Shown: positions 26,885 to 38,490, counted from the stretch's first letter. The stretch: 64,000 bases of DNA from Monoplex corrugatus (GCA_030674185.1 CM060307.1:52291199-52355198), one strand, 5' to 3'. Program-made: numbers and translations. Notes: generated from the letters alone by a model not told the origin.

Positions 26885-28960
26885 TCATTGGGGGTGAACT
26901 GGCTGAGTAGAGGCCGGCTTTTGGACCCTAGGTTGGGGAACTGACCGGCCCGTTTTCTGTTGCCTCTTCCTAGCCCCTTGCGGCCTGGAAGAGCCGCAAA
27001 ACTTTGCCTGCGGCGACCCGTGGGAAGAGTAGGCCGCTGGAGCAGGGCGCTTTGCCACAGGGCGAGAGGGACTGGAGTGGAGGGCGAGGTCTCTCCTGAT
27101 GTTGGCCTGGTGCTTGAGTGTGGCCTGCACGTGGCTTCTGAAGAGGGAACCAAGCCAAAGGGGCACAACTCGCAAGGAGGCCTTGGCTGATGTGGAGCTG
27201 GCGACCGAGGATGCCGAGAGAACAGCATCCCGCCTTGCCATGACTGAGTTGAAGTACATCCTGGCCAAGGCCTCGGTTGAACATTTAAGCCCTTCCACCA
27301 TGGCCTGGATAAAGGCCACAATGGCGGGAGAGACAGGCATCTGGCGTACGGAGAAGGACTTGTGGTCTGGATCCTTAAGGGCGGACACCAAATCACCCAA
27401 GAAGGAATCCATGGTGGAGGCCGCCACCAGCCCCCGCCTCGCATTCTCCTCCCATTCGGCCAGGCAGCGCTCCGGGAGGGAGATGTGCTGCTGCTGAGCC
27501 CAAGACCTCTCGTGCACTAACAGGAGGTCCTCCTGTGTGAGGGAGAGGGGTGACTCGGGGATGGCCTCATAGGCCATGAAGGTCTTTCTTTGGAACGGGA
27601 ATTGCACTGGCTTCAGGAATTTCCTGAACGGCAGAGCTCCAGGGAAGTCAGGCACGGATCCTGGGAGGAAGTCGTGTGCCGCTTTCCCCCTTGCGTTGCC
27701 TTGGATTCTCCGCAGGCAATCCGCCACCATGCCCGACTCTTTGAGGAAAGAGGAGCGTGGGGCGGAATTAGGAGGAGGGCCCAAGGCGAGTTCAGCCAAG
27801 TCACCATGGACAGGGCTGCAGGCGCGTAGGATGCCAGCCGGTCCATCGCTTCGGGGAAGCAGAAGGACGTGGGGGCAGAGCCCTCATCCTCTCTGTCGGA
27901 GTCTGTGTCCCCTGGCCCGCCTAAACAGGAGGCGAGGGACCGCGGAGTGTCCGAACGGGGAGCCACTCCAGGGGGACCCAGGTCCGAGGCCCCGGGAAGT
28001 ACCCCCGGGGGATCCGACACCGGGGGGGCCAGAGGGGCGGGCGAGGCCAAAGCCTGCGCCGGTGGGGCACCGGGCATAAAGCCGGGCCACCAAGTGCATT
28101 CCGCGGATGAGGCCGGGGGAATCCCATTGTTGGGAAGTGCTGCCATGGCGCCATGTACGGTGCCATGGGAGGCGCCATGGGCTGAGCCCAAGGAGTCCCA
28201 GGACCCTGACCCCAGGAAGAGGAGGGCCCAGCCTGCTGGTAATGCCCCCGCGGGTCGAGGGTTCGCCAGTGCCCAAGGGGCCAGCCTGCTGGGGGTCGCT
28301 TGGCATTTGCCAAGGTGACAAGCGCTCTGTCCGGAATGGGACAGAGATGTGCCAGCCCGCAGCGGGTCTCATTTACCAAGGCGACCAAGCGCTCTGTCCG
28401 GAATGGGACAGAGAGGATAGAGCGGGGGGCAGCAGCAGGCTGCCGGGGAGGAAGGGAGACAACCGGGGCAGATCGATGTTCTGACGCCGGTAATAGGGCG
28501 AACCAGGGGGTGTCCCGCCTGGCGAACCAGGGGGTGAGCCAGTTCCAGAAGGAGACCCATACCCAAGTCGCCCTTCAGCCATAGGGGCTGAAATGGTAGC
28601 AGCAGAACCGGAGTTGAGCTGTACGGAGGGGGCGAGTACGGAATCGACAGAACCGCAGCTGAGTCGATTACCGTGATGGGCAGTGTGAAGGCTGCAAAAT
28701 GATGAAAAGTCAACAGAGCCGCAGCTGAGTTGAGGGCTCATGGTCACCGCAACAGAACCGTAGCTGAGTTGCGATGACTTGTCGAGAGAGTGAGAGAGAG
28801 AAGACGAAGAAGACTGAGGAGGGAGAGACAAAGATGAAGAGAGAGCAGGTTTTGGCGCACCGGGCGAATCACCGGTCTGTGGGTTGGAGAATTTGGCAGA
28901 TGAAATCTTCTTAATCCTCGCTTTGCCACCCAAACGCTTCACGTAACTTTCTCCCTTAAA
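26885..28960 (-). pseudogene. DIRS gag-like region
   Basis: The frame 26,885-27,799 encodes a basic, helical-looking protein with GSVPDFPGALPFRK, ERCLAEWEENARRG, AIVAFIQAMVEG and ALARMYFNSVMARRDA, and an Arg/Pro/Ser-rich C-terminus. It sits where DIRS elements carry ORF1 (gag-like), directly upstream of RT. Upstream sequence continues in another frame (27,800-28,190, Pro/Gly-rich then DTDSDREDEG). A third frame (28,373-28,960) begins with FKGESYVKRLGG and has repeated QLS-GSV units. The repeated DNA motif CTCAGCTGCGGTTCTGT occurs about five times at 28,610-28,770. CGCTCTGTCCGGAATGGGAC occurs twice, 67 bp apart, near 28,322 and 28,389. The start codon is uncertain. Confidence 0.7.
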
Positions 28961-29075
28961 CGAAAACATAGGAAAGACAACACAAAACAGCAACGACAAT
29001 CGATCGATTGCAAGCAAAGTCAATAAATACTTAGCTGCTCAGAGTGTACGAGGCGAGATGGAAGATGGCTGCCGA

Positions 29076-29204
29076 GAAAAGAGGAAGAACACATGCGCAT
29101 GCGCAAGACACGGATACTCTCAGAGTTACGGTCCTTTTGGACTTTATTGTTATGAGGCAGAAATGGCAAACCGCTGCCGCTAGTTGCATTAGTGAGCCAC
29201 GGTA
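29076..29204 (-). repeat. DIRS right inverted terminal repeat
   Basis: Inverted copy of 23,822-23,950. Beyond it, 29,205-29,222 (TAGTATGTGTAATTAAAA) forms the unique right outer end that is mirrored in the internal complementary region. Confidence 0.93.
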
Positions 29205-29273
29205 TAGTATGTGTAATTAAAACAAGGTTGAAGGTTACTGTAAGGAAAATCAAAATGTCAGTAGAGATCCACT

Positions 29274-29407
29274 CACGGCATCATGTCTCGTTCCACTGGG
29301 GCAGGCATGGGCATAGGCTGTAAGTGCATTCTAGGGGAGAACGGAGGTGGTAATGGCTGTGGTCCGTCCAGCCTGACTGATGAATCTTCTTCTCCTTATC
29401 TGTAGTC
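29274..29407 (-). other. Exon-like segment of unknown origin
   Basis: On the minus strand a pyrimidine-rich stretch ending TGTCGTAG precedes 134 bp that end exactly at a strong donor (CC|GTGAGTGG). One frame reads, after an early TAA, EEDSSVRLDGPQPLPPPF and then a Met/Pro-rich run to VERDMMP at the donor. The last bases (CTGCCCCAGTGGAAC) resemble the piggyBac tail at positions 19-37. It could be an exon of an unseen gene or a piggyBac C-terminal relic. The acceptor position is uncertain because of the early stop. Confidence 0.3.
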
Positions 29408-29741
29408 CTACGACAGAAAATAATGGATGTGTATGCATTAATCACAGACAAACAAATTTACGCCAGAATGCATCATTTTTCAACATTTTTAACATGACAG
29501 ATTTTTTGTAATCATGGACCATCACAACTCAACACATATAACTTATGATGACCTTTGCTTTGTTTTCAACCTTGTCAACTGATGACAATCCCCCCCCCCC
29601 TCCCCCCCCGGCCCATAAAATTAGTGAAAAATTATGCAGAATGTCATTGTTGTATGAAAGCGACTCTCACACACTCAACACAAACACACTAGGTCATTAA
29701 TAGGCCTAGGTAAATAATCACAAGAAATACTAATGATATAT

Positions 29742-29934
29742 TTAATCCTTTGATTCCTGCACCTTGTCTACCAGTACCAGCATCCTGCATTGTCAACCAT
29801 ACTAGCAAAGCAAAAACTTAACCCTTTGACTACTTCACCCTGTCAACCAAATTCCTGCAGAAAGCTGGTGAATAAGGTGAGGGAGTCAAAAGGTTAATTT
29901 TTTGCAGCTGATGGATAAGGGATCAAAGGGTTGA
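29742..29934. mobile_element. TTAA-bounded palindromic MITE, copy 3
   Basis: Starts TTAATCCTTTGATTCCTGCA, ends GGGATCAAAGGGTTGA. An inner TTAACCCTTTGACTACTTCA...GAGGGAGTCAAAAGGTTAA palindrome is nested inside. The right outer TTAA has mutated to TTGA. Confidence 0.85.
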
Positions 29935-30796
29935 CTGTTTATTTATTACTACACTGATAGACACTGGAGCATGTAACAAATTGGCACCTAAGATATCACA
30001 AAGGATCAATGAAGGTTACATAAACCATCCTAAAATTGTAAAAATAACAAAACAAAACAAATAGCTGAAAAAAATTGAAATAAAGTGTTAAACTGATTTG
30101 CATGCAACAGAGATCCATTTAAAAAAAAGGGGGTTCTGAATTAGTTTCTTTCTTCTCCTTTGCTTAGAAATTCCTGGCACAACACTATTGCAACAGGATC
30201 ACCAAGGGAGCGGACCTCTTGAAATATCACAAAGGATGCCATCCACTGAGTTCTGACCCTTGTCAGACTGAATCTAAGAAAGTAAATGTGTTCTATTTTG
30301 ATTAAGAATTATCAGTAAGTTGCACAGGCCGTGTGATGTTAGGGGCCTGAATGAAGAAACTGGGATTTCTGCAGTTCTAGATGCACAGTTGTCTGCTCTC
30401 TTATTTCCCATTCAAGCTTTTTAGAAAAGAACGTTTTTATGTTCGAAATGAAAGCTTTTTTCACATTTTTTAAATTCATTTTTTGTTTTTACAATGAAAA
30501 GACACTCATGTACAATATAGCAACGAAAAATAAAATCAATTCATACACATATGAGGAACATTTTGGGCATATAACAACATAATGCAAACAGAAAACATAA
30601 CATTAACAATATTTCATACACTGGAGGTTTCAAAGTGAACATCAAGATTTCAAAACATGCTATAAAGATGAATTTGTTCTCTACTGAGAAAACAGTGGCT
30701 TATAGTTAGTCTATTGAGCATTACAGACGGATATGTGAAAATTTTAAAAAAGCTTGTTTTGCTGTTTTTGTTGCCTGCATTCATACAATTTTGACT
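29935..30796. other. AT-rich spacer, nothing recognised
   Basis: No coding motifs. The phrase ATATCACAAAGGAT occurs at about 29,993 and 30,221, but the flanks do not match. Confidence 0.5.
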
Positions 30797-31148
30797 GCTA
30801 AAAATAACTCAACAAAGGTAAACGAATTCATGAAAGTTCTAAATCATACTGCATTATGTCTACACATTTTTAGTAAGTGTCAATGTGATTTTGAGGTAAC
30901 TGTCGTTTCATTTGGGACAGGGTGAAAAATATTCGACCCTATTCAAATAGGAATGCAAAATCATTCTAAAAATCACATTAGAATTCATTACTGTGATACA
31001 AACTTGTGTTCTGTCTGGCTTGGGCTTTCCAAATTAGTTGTCAAGAAGATAGAAACCACATGACTTGGATGCTAAAAATGTGTAGACATAATGCAGTATG
31101 ATTTAGAACATTCATGAATTCGTTTACCTTTGTTGAGTTATTCTTAGC
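30797..31148. mobile_element. Foldback element with 77-bp inverted repeats
   Basis: Arms 30,797-30,873 and 31,072-31,148 are inverted copies over 77 bp with very few mismatches, starting GCTAAAAATAACTCAACAAA on the left. The 198-bp loop has no coding capacity. No clear target-site duplication, so the transposon superfamily is unknown. Confidence 0.88.
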
Positions 31149-31230
31149 TGATAAAGAAATTTTACATCTACCGATAAAAGAAGAACATGTCTCACTTCTG
31201 ACTTTCTTTTTTCGTTATGTCTTTTTGTCA

Positions 31231-31440
31231 GGTTCTGGAGGTTGTTGACATGGAGGAGGGCAGCGATTGCCTGCTTCACTACTTGGTCAAGTAGGACGGT
31301 GTCTTCGTTTGGGAAGACCTGGCCTGGCATCCCACATCCCAAATCAAAGACATTGTGCCACCACCAACTGTGACCAAGCTTTGTGCCTGGAAGACACCTG
31401 GCTTTCACTTCCAACTAAAAGACATGGGAGAACAAAATCT
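31231..31440 (+). other. Exon-like segment with in-frame stop
   Basis: A strong acceptor (TTTTTTCGTTATGTCTTTTTGTCAG in two halves of a pyrimidine tract) precedes a frame reading VLEVVDMEEGSDCLLHYLVK, stop, DGVFVWEDLAWHPTSQIKD and onward to the T-run at 31,439. The stretch reads like protein but I cannot name a family. The TAG at 31,291-31,293 and the absence of a donor leave this weak. Confidence 0.25.
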
Positions 31441-32027
31441 TTTTTTTTTTTTTTTTTTTTTTTTTTTCAATCTTGTTTGAGTGTGTCCCATGTAACACAG
31501 TTACCTTTCAAGAAAACATTTGCACAACTCCTCTGTATTTGGCTGTTGGGAAATAAAAGCTTGTGAGAGTGATGATGTTCTTGCTTTGTACGTTTGTGAG
31601 TAAGATGATTGAAATACTATTTCTGTGTGTACTGTGAAAAGTATAAATGAGTAGGTCACTCACATTACTGTGTCCCGTGTGTTATACCAGTTTTCGAAGT
31701 ATTAGATGTAAACCAAAATCAACAACTTATTCATCAAACCTTTCATACAACATCCTCTATAACTTCAAATCAAAAGTAAGTAAATATTTCAATAACATCT
31801 CTCGTTTTATCCAAGTTAGTGTCCCAGTGTAATGCGTGTTACCTTTTTAGAGTAGAAATGTTAATTACCCCGCTGCATTCAAACCTTGTTAGCTGCTGCT
31901 TCCCTTTTTGCAAATTTATAAAGACTAAAGATATAGGTATGATAACACCAAATAACAGCTTCATTGGAAGTGTTTTAAATTTTTGGTCATGTTCCACATT
32001 TTAGTGACCACTAGCAAAGAATGACAG
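31441..32027. other. Spacer with T-run, nothing recognised
   Basis: A run of about 27 T at 31,440-31,467, then AT-rich DNA. Confidence 0.5.
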
Positions 32028-32292
32028 TTAAAAACAGGCTTAACTTACCTAAAATTGCTTCTGCACATCACATTTCCTCAAGAGCCAAAAATGTACTTAA
32101 TACATGCACCCAATTATTAATCCAAAAAGGACATATGTAACTTGTAAGGCTTTACAGAACACATACAAGTGAATGGGCCAGCAAGGCAAAAGAATGACAG
32201 AAAGCAAGGAGCAAGGCAGAAAAAAAGACAGTGACAGAAAAGAGGAAATTTCTGGCACAGAATTTCCAGAAGGAGGGGATACCATTTATACT
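32028..32292. repeat. Dispersed repeat, copy B (pair with 17.8 kb)
   Basis: Same order of shared strings as 17,815-18,085, with small indels. It ends near GGATACCATTTATACTGAAA. Confidence 0.75.
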
Positions 32293-32879
32293 GAAAACGC
32301 CGTCAGCATCCCCCCTGAGGGATACATCTTATCAATATATACATTAAACACTAAAACAGCAAAATTTCAGTTTTTTTAAATGAAGTAATAACACTGACAG
32401 AACTTTGCAAATGATAAACCATATCTTTGTAATGCAATATATACACTTTTTCTGTTGTTTTCATTTGTTGTAGAGTTCCAAAATAAGTGACAAGTCAACA
32501 TGAGAATCTCTGAGTAATAAGACAAATTTATGTACTAAACGACAAATAAACCACAAACACGCATGCCCACAAAGTATGTGTATTCTGTCTCTCTCTCACA
32601 CTTACACACACCCATATAAAACTGTATTTATAAAAGTACTCATGCGTACATCAAATTAAAAAAAAAAGATTTATGGATGAAAAAATAAACAGGAACACCA
32701 AAGAAGAAAATAAGAGCTGGGATGGGGTTGAGATGGGGCTGAGATGGGGTTGATATTTACAATCAATTGGGTGAACATCTAGACTAGAATATCTAGCACA
32801 AATATGATAAAAAATATGGTATCTTTCCTACATCAATATTCTTTATCATAATAACAGATCACCCTTCTCATCAAAAGCT

Positions 32880-33800
32880 TTTGTACCAGCTTTATTTGTA
32901 TGATAGGAAACATCAAACACAATCTTAATGACATGATAAGACAAGTATGTTTGATGTCAGCACTGTTATTTGATATGGCATTGGGTAATAAGGCAAACGG
33001 TTGGCCAAGAACTTGAAGAAGCATCAGATGGACTGAACAAAAACACTGGAAGACCATTATATGCAGAAAACTTGGCATTGGTCACCAGTACTACAGATGA
33101 AAAATCTCAACTGGTCTGCACAACAAGCAGGCCTGAAGATCAGCCAGAACAAAACCAACGGAATTTTTCTTATCATTGGCTGTCTACATGATCAGGCCAC
33201 ATCTAGTAATGGATGCTACTCTCTTTTCTGGCTCCTGCTGACCTGTTCAGGTGCAGGACCCAGCACTGCTCCATTCTGAAGAGACCTCAATTAATGGGTG
33301 AACACCATTCTCATCAAATGTAGATGACCATGTATACATTTGTGTTACAGTGCATGGTACCATGGTTTATTTGAAGCCACCTGCCTGCAGGTAAGGTAAC
33401 TTCTCAAACCCTTCAAGTTCATCAATCCAAGCACACAGAACTGAACTACCAACAAGTGAAGACTTCACTTACCTACTAACACACCAAGATAACACTCTCA
33501 GACATGAAACAGTAGTAGGAAATGACATCATGCCACCTCAGCCAGGCCACAAATATCTTCAAAATGCTGAAAAGCATAGAGAGGTGCTTTCCTGTTACAA
33601 CACCAACACCATGCTTAAACTGTATACAAGAGATGTGTCCTTCCACCCTACTTCACAGTTCAGAATGTTGGAGGATGACACAAAGTTATCTTACCAAGCT
33701 TTCAATCTTCCACACAAGGCACCTCCAAGTTCAAAGAATCATGTGAATCTTTTGGCCCAACACCATCCCCAATTGAGAATGTTCTACATACTCAATGTAA
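32880..33800 (+). mobile_element. Heavily decayed LINE reverse transcriptase
   Basis: Short RT-like blocks in shifting frames: MIRQVCLMSALLFDMAL (compare RQGC..SP.LF), then GLNKNTGRPLYAENLALVTSTTDE (compare FADDLALLS), then QQAGLKISQNKTNG (compare GL.IN..KT). Their order and spacing fit motifs 4 to 6 of a non-LTR RT. The catalytic Asp pair reads AEN. No intact frame remains, and the boundaries are approximate. Confidence 0.45.
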
Positions 33801-34177
33801 TAAGACATTAAATGAGCACCATCATTATGAAACAATGATGGCTGGACATATCATCCAAAGAGAAACAGGCTGATGTCACTTGACTGCCCTTCTTTAGACA
33901 CAAGAGGAAGAATGTAACAGAAAACGACAATAGAACGCTTGGTTAAAAATCTCAGATGGAGACCTTAATTGTTTTAGGCCTGGAACATCCTTGATACCAG
34001 AGGTTGGGCCATAACACGCAGGAATGATAAACCTCTGTTGCTACTCTAGTATATATGTCAACACCATAATGGGTGGTACATAAGAAAGTAGTTCTAAATT
34101 AATATAGCAAACCACACTTCACTTCTTTTTTCACACACAGCTACATTAACTATAAGCTTATTTATCTGAATTATCAT

Positions 34178-34300
34178 GTTTCAGTTTCAGTTTCTCAAGA
34201 TGATGTCTCCACGTTCAGAACAAATTCCATATGCACTAACATCACAGGTGCCACATGTATGGTGACCGTGGCACATGCCTTAAGCCTGCACATAAAAACC
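34178..34300 (+). repeat. SINE-like dispersed repeat, copy 1
   Basis: Contains GTTTCAGTTTCAGTTTCTCA, then CGTCTCC-like and AATTCCATATGCACT blocks. These are shared in order with 48,255-48,325 (minus) and 59,372-59,455 (plus). Confidence 0.7.
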
Positions 34301-34349
34301 ATGAGCTGTTTTACCTAGTCTGTATTCTATGCTGGTATTTTATCAGCCT

Positions 34350-35420
34350 ACCACTGGAATTGATCAACCAACTGGAGAGACTCAATGTTGATAGAAAAGA
34401 TCTACAAATAATCAGGAATATGAACTGGGAACAAACAGCTGCAATGAGAATAGAAAACAATATAAGCTCTTTCCAAAACATCAAAAGAGGAGTCAGACAG
34501 GGTTGTGTTTTGTCACCAGATCTGTTTTCACTATACAGCGAAAACATCATGAGAAACCTAGAAGAAGACCCTGGATTAAAGGTTGGTGGGAAAATATAAA
34601 ACAGCATTCGATACGCAGATGACACCGTACTAATTGCAGAAAATGAAAGGGACCTACAAAACCTTGTGAATATACTAGAAATAGAAAGCAAAGGTAAGGG
34701 GTTGGAATTAAACAGAAGGAAGACTGAAGTCATGGTGATCAGTAAAAAACATGAAATCCCCTCATGCAAAATAACAGCAAATGGCATAACCTTGACTGTT
34801 TTTGACACAGGTTAATAAGTTCAAATACCTGGGAACGGTCATTTCATCAGACGGCAAATGCACATCAGAAATAGCTGGCAGAATCAGCCAAGCCAAAACA
34901 GCATTCAAGAAGATGACAAGCATTCTTACCAACAAACGCCTATCAACTAACATCAGAAAGAGAGTCCTTGAATATTATATAGAACCAATACTGTCGTACG
35001 GATGCGAGGCGTGGACAGTCAGAAAGCAAAGCCAGAGCAAGATTGAGGCAGCCGAGATGTGGTTTCTAAGAAGAATGTTGAGAGTTCCATGGACAGCAAA
35101 GAAAACAAACGAGACAGTCTTGATTGAAGCAGACACAAGTAGATTACTCATAAGGAAGATTAGGAAAAGACAGGCAACATTTATAGGCCATTTTATGAGG
35201 AAGGGAGATTTGGAGCACCTGGTCACAACGGGAAAACTGGAGGGAAAGAGAGCACCAGGTAGACCCAGGGAGAGAGTGCTGGACGGACTTGCAGAGTGGC
35301 TGGGGATGAGGAGGGTGGGGGAGATGCTAGGGGCAACGAGAGATAGAGATGGATGGAAGTCCATGGTTGCCAACGCCATGCGGCGGGGCACCTGATGATG
35401 ATGATGATGACCACTGGAAT
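34350..35420 (+). mobile_element. RTE-like LINE copy 3 with target-site duplication
   Basis: A 5'-truncated insertion flanked by the 11-bp direct repeat ACCACTGGAAT (34,350-34,360 and 35,410-35,420). It encodes QLERL, WEQTAAMRIE, RQGCVLSPDLFSLYSE, RYADDTVLIAE, then from 34,802 an open frame KFKYLGTVISSDGKCTSEIAG, YGCEAWTVRKQ, WFLRRMLRVPWTAKK and ending NAMRRGT. Lesions: loss of a base giving a TAA after GGK near 34,598 and a small insertion near 34,797. The 3' end is CACCTGATGATGATGATGATG. Relative to copy 1 it keeps the DGKCT codons. Confidence 0.93.
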
Positions 35421-37884
35421 AATCTTGGTTACATGTAAATGACATGTGTATCTTATCTTCAAAAAAGGAACATATATATAAAGTAAAAGGAACATATATA
35501 TGAAGTAAATAAGTAAATAATTAAAGGTCTGAATCACAACACAACTAGCTATTCTGTATAATTTTTGACAACCATTGAAGTGTTTGTTTTCAGTGACATG
35601 AATGTAAGTTGTAACAACTATCTTTACTTTAAATTTTTTTAAAAAAGAAAAGAAAAAGGCTGTGTGCATTTCGTCTGTCCTTATTTCTTGCATATGTGAC
35701 AAACACGTAATCTGTGTTTTGCATTTTGTGAACAAGCTAAAACTGGCAGAAGCAGTCATGTAGTGGGTGTAAGTTGTTGCACTGGCTACATCGTTCAAAG
35801 GGAGACAAGTCTTTCAACGCGCTCACACGCATCGCATACAGTCATGCAGTTCGAAAGTTTTACAATCCAAGTTTCTTTGTTCTTGGGAAACCAAAAGTTA
35901 ATGAACAAAACGTCAGCTACCTACATATGGTATGTTTGTTGTGAAAGAACTGGTTTACATATAATTCCACAACTTCATTTGAAGTTAAGACGATGCGCAC
36001 GCAGTGTTTCTGCATAGCTGACTTGAAATTGCACAGATACTGAGATAGATCTACCTCCTCAACCTCACAGGCTCGAGTCAGTCACTGATTCAGGCTATTA
36101 ATTGTATTGTGCTGAGTGATAATACAGTCAAATACTTTATTTGCACTTACAGGTCTGTGTCGGTTGCTCGGAACCTTGGTGTTTTAAAATCAGGGTTGAT
36201 AGTGGCAATTACACTTTAACGGTTTCAACAAAGAAAACCGACTCTACCACTTTCTTGACGCCACCATTTTGTTCCAGTGGACATTATGGCAATAGTGCAT
36301 TTCGGGATTGAAATGACATCTAATTTTAGAATCTTGAATAGGCCTATCTTGAAGCATTGTTTCAGACTCTCTGTATCACTATGGTAACGAGACATTTCCA
36401 ATGATGTGTGGATTTCAAACTTCTACAAAAGTGGACAATGATTCACACTGATCGGAGCAAGAGTTTTTTACCCCATGGGCGCGGCGCGCAGAATGAACGT
36501 GTTTGTACAGTGTGTGCGTGTAAGGTGACAAACGCGCACACGCGTGAAATTCGGCATGCGTGTGTGCGATTGTCACTGCGTGTAACTATCACACGAGAAT
36601 CAATATAAGTTTTAACTGAAAAGCAACAGCAGCAAAGAAACGAACAAACAACGACACCAACAGCAACAAAAACAGCCAAAAACAAAAACGGTCAAGCCAT
36701 AATATTGTTCTCCCTGTTTGCGTTGTTTTAACGCGTTTTGGTGGGCATTCCTCCAGAAAGAGCAATTGATTCCAATCAATCTTTTAGCAGTTAGTTTCTC
36801 AGTCGCATCAAATACATATTTAGTATTCACTGAAACTAGTTCATGTAACTTTGTAAGCAGATTCTTGTTTCATAACATTTACTCATGACACATGCCCTTT
36901 TTTAAGTGAGAACAGAATGTTCAAGTTTGGGTATGTACTTTCAAAAGCTATTATGTTCAAGCATTAGGGCCGCACACACATTTCCTGTCTATAGATTCTA
37001 TTATGTTATCTTAAAAAAAAAAAGGAAATAAGAAAAAATGCATCATGAACAAAGGATCTGTTTAAGGTACATACGTCGATCTCTGAGAAGGTATTATGTT
37101 ACTATTGTTAGTTTTTTATACTACAAAGTATAATCACAGATTCCGGTTCAAGTTGTACAAAGGAGAAGATTGACTCCAGTTTTCCAAGGAAAAACTTGGA
37201 ATTTAAGTGCATACTTGAAAACAAAACAACAGTTCAGTAGTAGTAGTAATAGTAGTAGTAGTAGTCGTCTAAATTCATTTAGATTCATTGTGCATAACAC
37301 ACTTTACTAGACAGAATGAAATACATACAGAAGCATTAAAGCATTAACATCACACACACGCACACACATCAGAATATACACTTTAATGTATGTGCACAAA
37401 TGAATACACAAATGCATGCACATACGTATGATCATAAACGTATGCATACATGAATGATTACATGATGCCACATGATCACTGAGGTAGAATTGCTTAATTA
37501 TATTTTGCAGTTTCAAAGGCATAAGTCCAAATATTGGACCTTGTGTATTTGGATCTTATACAAATTAAAATATTCACCAAATTTGGTCAAAATCTGTTTG
37601 CTACATAATAGAGAAATTATTGTTAATACATCTGAACACGCTTTTCATAGCTGAGACCTCAACCTTTGCCATGTTTTGATAAAACTTGCTTAATAATTTT
37701 TGCTAAGGCATCACACATTTGTGCCAAATTAATTAAAATCTACTATCAAACAGCCAAGATATTGTCAAGGAAATACATCTTACAGTTTAGATATCACTGA
37801 CTGTTTTGAACCATACGACGCAGTCATGATTTCTCACTGAATCAGATCGATCATCCCTCACCTGAAAGGTAGATCAACAAATGG
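35421..37884. other. Spacer, no gene seen
   Basis: About 2.5 kb of AT-rich DNA. (GTA)n at about 37,234-37,265. Nothing else supportable. Confidence 0.5.
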
Positions 37885-38490
37885 CATCTTCTTTGCCTCA
37901 TGACATGGTCTTCTGGCAAATGTCACAAGAACGACAGAAATGGTTGGCATCATTCTGGAGACCTGGCCAAAAAGATGCGCCAGAATCTTGTCTGTAGTTT
38001 TCTTTTCTCCCATGTAGCTTCCCAAAGCACTTTGGCCACTTCCGTGACAGACAGGCGTATTTCAGTGGGCTCCAGAACTTGCATTCAAGGTTTTCTATTT
38101 TCAAATTTAGTATCTGGAAAAATCCTGTATAAATCTCCACTGGTCTTCTCAAAGCGTACTTCTCCTCTCCTTTTCGTGACAGTTACTTCAAGTCCACAAT
38201 ATTTCTTCAGATTAGGGTCCGCTTCTAGTATAAGTCTCTTCCTGTATATATGGACAGCCATTTCCCCATTTTCTGGCAGTGTCCAAGGTGCCATTTCATC
38301 ATTCCTATTCACCTGGCTTCTGGCTGCAACTGCAAAACGGGAGCCTTGTATGTGAAGTCACAGCACTGGAGAAAAGCCCTCTTCACCAGACTGTAATTCA
38401 AAGCTTTGTCATGTGACAATCGTGAGTACACTGTCAATGCTCTGTCAGTCAATAGAACGCTTAGACTGAACACTCAAGGGTCTCTTAACC
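37885..38490 (-). mobile_element. Ty3/gypsy-like LTR retrotransposon remnant (gag and integrase pieces)
   Basis: On the minus strand, 38,490-38,340 reads LTDRALTVYSRLSHDKALNY then VKRAFLQCCDFT. This resembles the capsid region of Ty3-like gag proteins. Further along, 38,010-37,910 reads GASFWPGLQNDANHFCRSCDICQKT, which matches the integrase zinc-binding (H2C2) segment FWPG...C.SC..CQ. The usual protease, RT and RNase H between gag and integrase cannot fit in about 350 bp. This is therefore an internally deleted relic, in at least two frames. No LTRs were recognised. Confidence 0.65.

Larger units (their letters stand above)
23777..29222 (-). mobile_element. DIRS-type tyrosine-recombinase retrotransposon (full length, inactive)
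   Basis: About 5.45 kb, visibly more GC-rich than its surroundings, transcribed leftwards. It contains a gag-like region, reverse transcriptase, RNase H and a tyrosine recombinase in that order. It is flanked by 129-bp inverted terminal repeats and has an internal complementary region just inside the left repeat. This is the DIRS-1 layout: integration from a circular DNA by a recombinase rather than a DDE integrase, normally without target-site duplication. Both outer ends carry an AAAA run (23,777-23,781 and 29,219-29,222). Several frameshifts and two catalytic substitutions show this copy is inactive. An LTR element is excluded because the termini are inverted and no integrase is present. 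Confidence 0.92.

Noticed and set aside
24158..28584. Plus-strand frames of 80-167 codons across the DIRS element
   Set aside because: They are GC-driven shadows of the minus-strand gag, RT-RNase H and recombinase frames.
36408..36608. 66-codon frame near CpG-rich sequence as a gene start
   Set aside because: No motif, no splice donor in frame and no continuation downstream.
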